A DNA stretch of 64,000 bases. Source: Diphasiastrum complanatum. Taxonomy: Eukaryota > Streptophyta > Lycopodiopsida > Lycopodiales > Lycopodiaceae. Below are positions 57,159 to 64,000 of the stretch, one piece after another (position 1 is the first letter of the stretch; each line of letters starts with the position of its first letter). Location: the NCBI GenBank assembly GCA_029204225.1, contig CM055102.1, forward strand, positions 36,824,585-36,888,584, written 5' to 3'. Both the position numbers and the translations under genes were made by a program. The notes below the pieces were generated by a model. That model did not search any database, was not told the origin of the DNA, and saw only the letters and a list, made by a program, of their open reading frames with translations.

Positions 57159-58005
57159 TTACATTTGATTTGAATTGATATTGAAAGCTACTAATATTAA
57201 TAATAGCAACACAACGACTTGTTTCAATGTGCCATTAAACACAAGTGCTCCAACGAGATGAACCTGAATAAAATCTACCTCGTTCAGAATTTTTGACCCT
57301 CTAATGAAATGAGGGAACATCATTTTCTTCTGATCCATGCCATCAATGACAAGGCCCAGATACTTTTGTGAAAATTCTAGGCATTTCTTTCGATGTTTCG
57401 CTAAATTTTTTTTTTTCATTGTTTGTTGATCTCTGTGCACTTAAAGCATTTTTGCACCATCCACTACAAAATGTAACAATTAAAATATTCAATAAAATTA
57501 TGATATTATCATAACATTAATAATTTGAAAACTAAAAAATTAACAAAAAAATAAATTTTTTAAAGTACTGAAAGTTAATTAATTTTTACTTTTCTCATCA
57601 TTGGTCTTTGTTAGTTGTTTGGCAGATTTAAACAACTCGCATGTCGAACAAACTATCATTCGTGATCTTTTAGAAATCTTCACCAAACCAAAATCTCTTT
57701 TTCAAATCCTAAAAAAATACGAGTTACTTAAATGGACAACATTTTTTTTGTCTTAGGGAACTCCTTGTACATCAAAAATATCTTTAATTTCGTAAAATCA
57801 TCTGGCAGGTGAAAATATAAGAAATTTGATAATTTTCCTCCATGCACATCCACAAAATGCTTTAGCCAAGCTGTAGCATTCAAAGCATCCGGAGACAGAG
57901 TTCTACCCTGCAATTATCCTGGCAATGTTGGATCTTTTTGAAGACGCGCATGCATTCTTTGAAGACGTGAATTTTCAATTGCATGAACAGCTTTTTAGGC
58001 TTTTC
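57159..58005 (-). pseudogene. decayed intron-bearing gene of an uncharacterised eukaryotic family
   Basis: Two exon-like blocks on the minus strand. The first (about 58,005-57,730) reads GRTLSPDALNATAWLKHFVD and LPDDFTKLKIFLMYKEF. The second holds CSTCELFKSAKQ (near 57,650), and after an intron-like gap ending TTTTGTAG (about 57,463), KYLGLVIDGMDQKKMMFPHF (near 57,370-57,310) and VHLVGALVFNG. The IDGMDQ-K-PHF signature and the preceding Cys pair recall large uncharacterised, possibly transposon-encoded proteins of plants and animals (some annotated DUF7869). The C-terminal part expected of that family is missing. It borders gypsy gag on the right. Family assignment is from memory of the motif only. 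Confidence 0.4.
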
Positions 58006-58962
58006 AACAAACTTCCGTTGCATTTTAAAAAATATGCATATGATTTTCTGTCGGGTCTCACTGTGACACACAAATAGTAGTTCTTTTCATCTTTACTATA
58101 CAAAAAAAAATTGGATCTCAACTCCTCAATCTCTACTTCTGCACCCTTTCCATTTGCCATTTCGACTGTGTACTTGTATAGGGATGGTTGTGTGCTCACT
58201 CTCAATGGTTTAATCGAAGCAGAATTAATGACGTTATGTGAGGACCTAGTGTCAAATAGAATCAAAACATCTCTACCACACAGTTGTCCACACATAACAA
58301 TAAAAGAAGTGCAAGGAAACTGATACCCGTGTTGTGTCGCTCTAGACAACTGTGGCAAAGGAACCAAGTCCACTTTCCAAATCACCGACACGTTCATCAA
58401 CCGTGGAACATCAGGAGGTTCTTCTTGTCTCAATTCCTCAATTATCATGAGGTGGTTCGTGAGGATTGCGAGGACACTTCTTCCACCTATGCCACCCTAG
58501 ACAACCAAAGCAAAGGTTCTCTTTCTTTGCCCACTCCAAGTCCTGCGGCAATAGTGTAGAAAAGCGCTGGCCCCCTTGGGCATTAGACGTCCCATACCAC
58601 CCTTTGCCTTTTGAGGTGCTTGCACCTTTACTTTTTTCACACTTTGAATTTGCTCTTGCGAGGATTGGCCCTTCAATTTTTTTAAACTTTCTTTTCCCCC
58701 AAGGCTGAAACCCTCCTGAAGTAGGTTTCTCAGACTCCTTGGCCTTTTTTCCATCCTCATGATATAGGGCCATCTGTACCACCCTATGGAGACTTGGAGC
58801 CTACTCCTTTCTCACGAAAGACCTAAGGCTCTCACGCAAGCCCTCCACAAACTGGAATACTTGCAAAACCATTGGCACTTCTTTTGATATCCGCTTCAGT
58901 GCTTCTCTATACTTGTCCGCATATTCCTGTAGGGATGCATTGCTTTGTTTGAGGCTTGACCC
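58006..58962 (-). pseudogene. gypsy gag C-terminus and protease
   Basis: Leftwards from 58,962: a gag end (NASLQEYADKYREALKRI, FVEGLRESLRSFV), a Lys/Ser-rich linker, a knuckle-like CFGCLGWHRWKKC near 58,507-58,469, and an aspartic protease near 58,245 (CGRDVLILFDTRSSHNVI), where the catalytic DTG has become DTR. A TAG follows FVRKE and two stops follow the knuckle. It is fused at 58,962 to forward copia sequence; the frame 58,801-59,049 crosses that junction. Confidence 0.75.
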
Positions 58963-61820
58963 TTGAAGCTTGCATCCTCTAAAGTTCTTTCTCTCTCTAG
59001 AGTTCTTTATGTACCTAAGCTTACCAAGAATCTTATTAGTGTTGGCCAATTGCTTGATAATGGCCTTGATGTAAAGTTCAATGTTGATACTTGCACTATC
59101 AAGAAGAATGATGAGATACTTGCATTAGGATCTAGATTTGGTGGCATCTATAAACTAGATCCAAATGAGTATGTGAATGCTTGTAATGTTGCTCTTGTGA
59201 ACAAGCTTTCAATGGAGGAACTATGGCATAGGAGGTTGGGACATCCCAACTACAAATCCATGCTCTCTATGATCAAAGAATCCAAAGCTATTGGCTTGCC
59301 AAAGTCATTCTCCAAGAAGATCAAGCCTTGTGAGGCTTGTGCTATTGCTAAATCTCACAAAAAGCCATTTACAAGATCTTCTATCAAAAGTAAGCATCCT
59401 TTGGAGTTAATCCACTCGGATGTGCATTTCTCATCAACTACAAGCAAGGGAGGAGCCACTTGTTTTTTTACTTTCATTGATGATTACACAAGATTCACTT
59501 GGATATATCTTCTTGCTTCAAAATCTATGGTGTTTGATCATTTCCTTATTTTCAAAGCTTATGTAGAGAAGCAATTCTCATTCAAGATTAAAGCTCTTAG
59601 AAGTGATGGAGGTGGTGAATATATCTCCAATAAATTTCAAGATTTTTGTGAGCTTGAAGGCATTAAAAGAGAGTTTTCTTGTGCCTACTCTCCATCTCAA
59701 AATGGAGTGGCCGAGAGAATGTATAGATCTCTATGTGAATGTGCAAAATCTATGAGAATTGAGGCATCTTTGCCCAAAGATTTTTGGGGAGAAGCCATTA
59801 ATTGTGCAAATTATCTTTGCAATAGGCTCCCACATATAGCTCTTGGAGGAAAGTCACCATATGAAATCTTATTTTTGAAGAAGCCTAAGGTTGATCACCT
59901 TAGAGTTTTTGGATGCTTATGCTTTGTCCATATTCCCTTGGAAACAAGGAAGAAGGAAGATCCTAGTGCATGCAAAGGGATCATGGTTGGATACTCATCC
60001 ACCAAGAAGGCCTATAGAGACTTTATAATTTCTACTTCTCAAGTTAATGAAAGTAGAGATGTTGTCTTTCATGAAGATCAACACTCATCATTTGAAGAGG
60101 CCGAGATCAAGAAATCTATGGATGCATCATCAATTATTGATTTTGAAGACAATCATGATGTGATGGGGTCGAGATTTGAAGAAGACTCTTCTCGGATTTT
60201 TTCACCAAGAAGATCCATGAGAGATAGATCCGAGCCCAAGAGGCTCTCATATGTTGACAAAGGCAAACAAGTGGATCTTGATTCCACTAATTATGTTTTT
60301 TATGTCTCTCATGAAGAGCCAAAGAATGTACAAGAGGCACTCAATACCAAGGAGTGGTATGATGCCATGAAGCAAGAGTATGATGCATTGATCACCAACA
60401 ATACTTGGGAGCTTGTGAATCCTCCATCCAACAAGCATGTGATTGGTTGCAAGTGGGTATTTCGGATCAAGTTCAATCATGATGGCACCATCAACAAGCA
60501 TAAAACAAGATTATGTGCCAAAGGATTTGCTCAAATCCATGGTCTTGATTATGAGGAGACCTTTGCACCCGTTGCAAAGATGGTGACAATAAGAATTCTT
60601 ATTTCTCTTGCTTGTTTTTTCAAGTGGAAGATGTTCCAATTAGATGTATCCCATGCTTTTCTAAATGGTTATCTTGAGGAGGAGATCTATATGGAACAAC
60701 CTCAAGGATTCATCAAGGATGAGTCCAAAGTGTGCTTGGTCTTCAAAAGTCTTTATGGACTCAAGCAAGCACCAAGATCATGGTATTCAAGACTTAACTC
60801 TTTTCTTATCTCACTAGGATTTACTCTTAGTGACTATGATCCTTCCATGTATCTAAAGTTTGTTGATAGCAGTATTGTCATTCTTCTAATTTATGTTGAT
60901 GACATTATTCTTTGTGGAAGTTGTATCAAGCTAGTTGATGAAACCAAGCTAGCACTTGGATGTGAGTTTAAAATGCAAGATCTAGGAGAGATACATTACA
61001 TCCTAGGCCTAGAAATTGATTTTTATGAAAATCATGTCTTTATATGCCAATCTTGGAAAAATTCCATATGGAAAATTCTAAGAGCATAGATACTCCAATG
61101 GAGCAAATTGTAAAAGATCCTAATAAAGGTGATGAAAGATCCTTAGAGGACATCACACTTTTTAGGAGTCTTGTAGGCTCCTTGATTTGGCTTACCATTA
61201 CTATGCCTGATCTTAGTTTTTGTGTGCACAAATTGAGTCAATTTATGAAAGATCCTAAGATCCATCATTGGAAGATGGCCAAGAGGATTCTAAGATATGT
61301 ATCTTCATCTTGTGATTATGGTCTACTCTATAAAAGTGAAGATCTATCCATTATTGGCTACTCGGATTCGGACTTTGCAAGTGACAAGATGGATCGAAAG
61401 TCTATTAGTGCATACACTATCTTTCTTGGAGGCAATCTAATATCTTGGCTTTCCAAAAAGCAAGATACTATATCTCTCTCTTCATGTGAGGCCGAGTACA
61501 AAGCACTCACTACAACTACCAAAGAAGTGCTTTGGATCAAGAGGTTATTAATGGAACTAAAGTGCATCAAGGAGGATGATCTACCAATGATCAAGTGTGA
61601 TAACATCTCGGCCCAAGCTCTTGCCAATAATCCCATATTTCATGCAAGAAGCAAGCACATAGAAGTGGCACACCATTTTGTGAGAGAAAAGCTTATTGGA
61701 GGAGAAATCTATTTGGAGCATGTCAACTCGTCCTCTTGTATTGCCGATCTACTCACCAAGCCTTTGAGCAAAAGTGCTTTCATCAAGCATAGATCTAATC
61801 TTGGAGTTATATCAAGATGA
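58963..61820 (+). pseudogene. copia B pol, 5'-truncated, one frameshift
   Basis: Starts inside the protease domain (SSKVLSLSRVLYVPKLTKNLIS), so gag, leader and 5' LTR are lost. Then HRRLGHPN near 59,230, CEAC near 59,330, integrase with HSDVHFSS, RSDGGGEY (near 59,600) and NGVAERMYRS (near 59,701), RT with YVDD (near 60,893), and RNase H (SDSDFAS, SSCEAEY, FHARSKHIEVAHHF) ending at 61,820. The only frame break is near 61,050, where about 25 bases just after FICQS are missing and the frame shifts. It shares roughly three quarters of residues with copia A, so it is the same clade. Confidence 0.93.
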
Positions 61821-61842
61821 ATGCTCAAATCTTCATAGATAA

Positions 61843-61856
61843 TTTTTTAGGAGGAG
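61843..61856 (+). other. copia B polypurine tract
   Basis: TTTTTTAGGAGGAG, immediately before the 3' LTR start TGTGAAGAATTG. Confidence 0.8.
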
Positions 61857-62593
61857 TGTGAAGAATTGAAAAAGATTATCTATGTTAGATATAGGGGTCT
61901 TATGTTTTTTACATCAAGCATCTAGGTGTAGGATGTTGATAGGAATAAATTTGGCATAGATGGCAAATTATGCATTTCCACTTGTAATGCCACTATTGAG
62001 CCAAAATAGAGTAAGAGGCTAAACACTTGCTAACTAGAGTGTAGACAAGTGTAAAGTTTTTGTTTGATGAAGTCCAAGAGGTCCAATAGGATTTAGAGGT
62101 GGAACCTTGTGAGGTCCAATAGGAAATTGAGGTGTGCTTGAATATAGTCCAATAGAATTAAGAGGTGCATAGATCAATGATCCAATAGGATCAAGAGGTG
62201 ACAAAATATGGTCCAATCATAGTTAAGCATAGTGGTAGCTCGTGGACCTACTAGTATCATTGTACTCCTCATTTTGAAGCCAATTGATTTGGTGATTTCA
62301 TGGATTTTGTGTGTTATTGGATTTCTAGTTCTCTCTCTCTACCCGAGAGCTCATGATGCATTTTCTCTCTCTACCCGAGGAGAGCAGCTTGTTTTTACTT
62401 AGATTACTTTTTGAATACTTCCCACACGTGTGAGTGAGAGTTGGAAGTGATTGAATGCATGTAGTAGTGTGTTTTTGCCATAGGATTCAAGATTGATCTT
62501 GAATCTCAATCTAGTCTTGATCTTGGTGCATCTACACACCTTAGGAGATCACAAGTACATGTAGTGGACGGTCCACACGTGTGAAATTCAACA
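61857..62593 (+). repeat. copia B 3' LTR
   Basis: 737 bp, TGTGAAGAATTG to AAATTCAACA. Ends are confirmed by the solo LTR at 53,607-54,347. It contains CACACGTGTG at about 62,423 and 62,573, and two CTCTCTCTACCCGAG copies near 62,331 and 62,366. Confidence 0.9.
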
Positions 62594-63349
62594 TGTTTGT
62601 TAATAATAAGTTTGTACAATCTGTAGCATAGTCATGTAAAACAAAAAAAACATGATTTACAAGAAATTCGCTGTGAATCTATTTTGTAATAGTAAATTTA
62701 AAATAAATTTAAAGGTTCGTAATTACAATATATAATGACGCAATGGAAACAAATGTAGTACACAATAAAATTATGTAACAATTTTTAAAAAAAAAATACA
62801 CACCATCGTTAGACAATCTAGTAGCCAATATACAGAATGTTATATATGCGATAAATCTTTAATTCATACAAAAATGTTAAATTACTAACAACTGCGTACA
62901 TTTGTTTATGTGCGAGGGGATGTGACTGTATTGTAAATATTGTGTATAATTGGGTTCCACACATGGAACGCCAAGATGCCACATGGCAACCCACTCCTAA
63001 TTTAGGTTAGGTCAAGTCAAAAGAGCTGATCATGTCTATTTGGTGGTCATCCCTACTTTATAGGACCTACACCTAAGTTTAAGGTGAAAATTTGACCAAT
63101 TAGCTACCTACCAAGCATATGTACATTGAGTTTTTGTGATTCAAATGAAACCAAATCAATTTCTACTTGTGGACTCGGATTTCAATGTTGATCAATTCTT
63201 TTGATTGCTAATGCTTGTTGTTTGTCAAATTGCCAATCTAGATCAACTTTTTTGTGTCTAGTTTTTTGATAGATTGTTAAGCAAGCATCCAATCACTCTT
63301 GTGGATCTTTTGTAGATCCATTTACGTCCTAAAATACAATACTTTCACA
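62594..63349 (+). repeat. AT-rich spacer, then LTR of another copia
   Basis: The right end is a clear LTR terminus: ACTTTCACA meeting a primer binding site at 63,350. Where the LTR starts is unknown; the segment from about 62,920 (TGTGCGAGGGG or TGTATAATTGGG) is less AT-rich and is a candidate. The first 300 bp are AT-rich with no feature. Confidence 0.5.
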
Positions 63350-63362
63350 TGGTATTAGAGCC
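63350..63362 (+). other. copia primer binding site
   Basis: TGGTATTAGAGCC, one base from the canonical TGGTATCAGAGCC, directly after the LTR end. Confidence 0.85.
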
Positions 63363-63484
63363 AAGTACAAGATCATAAGCCATTGATCTAATACAAGGTC
63401 CACTAAACTTGTTTTACAGGTCTTGAAAGTACATCAAAAAGTGTGACGGAGCTTTAGTCATGTTATTGTCCAAAAATAGCCAAA

Positions 63485-63827
63485 ATTGGCAAGATTTGAT
63501 TGTAAGTAGATTTCATATCATCTTATCTTCATTCCAACTTTGTGAGGGAGTGCTAGAACTTAGATTATAAGTCCATTTGTTGGACTAGAAACCTAATTTG
63601 AGTGAAACACTATAAGAGAGAGACCTTAGTGAGTTTCTAGAGACAATCAAATTTATTTCTTGGCAAGATTTAGTTTTCATTTCATCTTATCTTCATTCCA
63701 GTTTTGTGAGGGAGTGATAGAATTGTGATTATAAGTCCATTTGTTGGATTAGAAATCAAATTTTAGTGAAACACTGCAAGTGTGAGACCTTTGTGAGTTT
63801 CAAGTCAATCAAATCTATTTCTTGTTT
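63485..63827 (+). repeat. two-copy tandem duplication in a copia leader
   Basis: A unit of about 171 bp starting at GGCAAGATTT (63,490) is repeated from about 63,661. Both copies keep ATCATCTTATCTTCATTCCA-type, TTGTGAGGGAGTG and AAGTCCATTTGTTGGA phrases, with about 85% identity. Confidence 0.85.
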
Positions 63828-63846
63828 GTGGATGTCACTAGTAAGA

Positions 63847-64000
63847 TGGAATATACTGGAGCATACCTTCTAGAAGCTAGTAAGAGATTAAATTATGCAA
63901 ATTACGCTATTTGGAAGTTAGGATAGAGTCACTTTTGGTGCTCCAAGACCTTTATGAGTTCTTGATTGAAGATGAAGATGAACCTCTGAGTGCACAATGT
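63847..64000 (+). pseudogene. copia gag start, runs off the window
   Basis: Starts MEYTGAYLLEASKRLNYANYAIWK, the gag N-terminus of the copia A/B/C clade. A TAG follows at about 63,922, with a likely 1-base loss beforehand, after which another frame continues with the ESLLVLQDL-like segment and an acidic EDEDEP stretch. The element is therefore already broken or has an error here. Confidence 0.75.

Overview
The window reads as nuclear DNA of a land plant. The one clear host gene is an uninterrupted, plant-type SF3B6 (p14) splicing-factor gene at 25,727-26,101. Almost everything else is nested and broken LTR retrotransposons, with plant-type introns and telo-box promoter motifs in the few non-retroelement pieces. 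Several retroelement proteins look like those of ferns or gymnosperms, but I cannot fix the lineage from sequence alone.

Layout, left to right. 1-3,945: a Ty1/copia RNase H remnant, an unrecognised stretch, then the 3' end and LTR of a reverse-strand copia. 4,739-14,856: an unrecognised reverse-strand gene (about 1 kb of codons; Ser/Thr/Pro-rich linker and coiled coil) split by a Ty3/gypsy element at 6,387-13,353, with the 5-bp target duplication GGCAC. 15,311-25,075: fragments of gypsy integrase and three copia elements joined end to end. 25,352-26,101: the SF3B6 locus. 26,102-30,237: mostly unrecognised, with two LTR-like blocks. 30,238-34,300: copia and gypsy scraps around a second Pro/Thr-rich, coiled-coil fragment. 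34,830-44,930: a CT microsatellite, then an old copia (F) whose 5' LTR is split by a young, full-length copia (C, 35,553-41,983; 655-bp LTRs differing at 4 positions; one 1,317-residue polyprotein). 44,931-48,950: AT-rich DNA, a decayed spliced gene with a beta-class DNA methyltransferase-like domain, and a dense array of CCTATGCTSAGCATAGG palindromes arranged in larger inverted repeats. 49,179-62,593: more copia, a solo LTR with target duplication CTAAG, two further decayed intron-bearing reverse-strand gene pieces, a gypsy gag-protease scrap, and a 5'-truncated copia (B). 62,594-64,000: an LTR and primer binding site opening another copia that runs off the end.

How it fits together. The retroelements share the usual logic: Gag packages RNA, protease matures the polyprotein, RT/RNase H copies it from a tRNA primer, and integrase inserts the DNA. 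Only element C still has all of these in one frame. The most unusual material is the methyltransferase-like gene with its palindromic array, and the unknown coiled-coil gene interrupted by gypsy; neither is explained by the retroelements around it.
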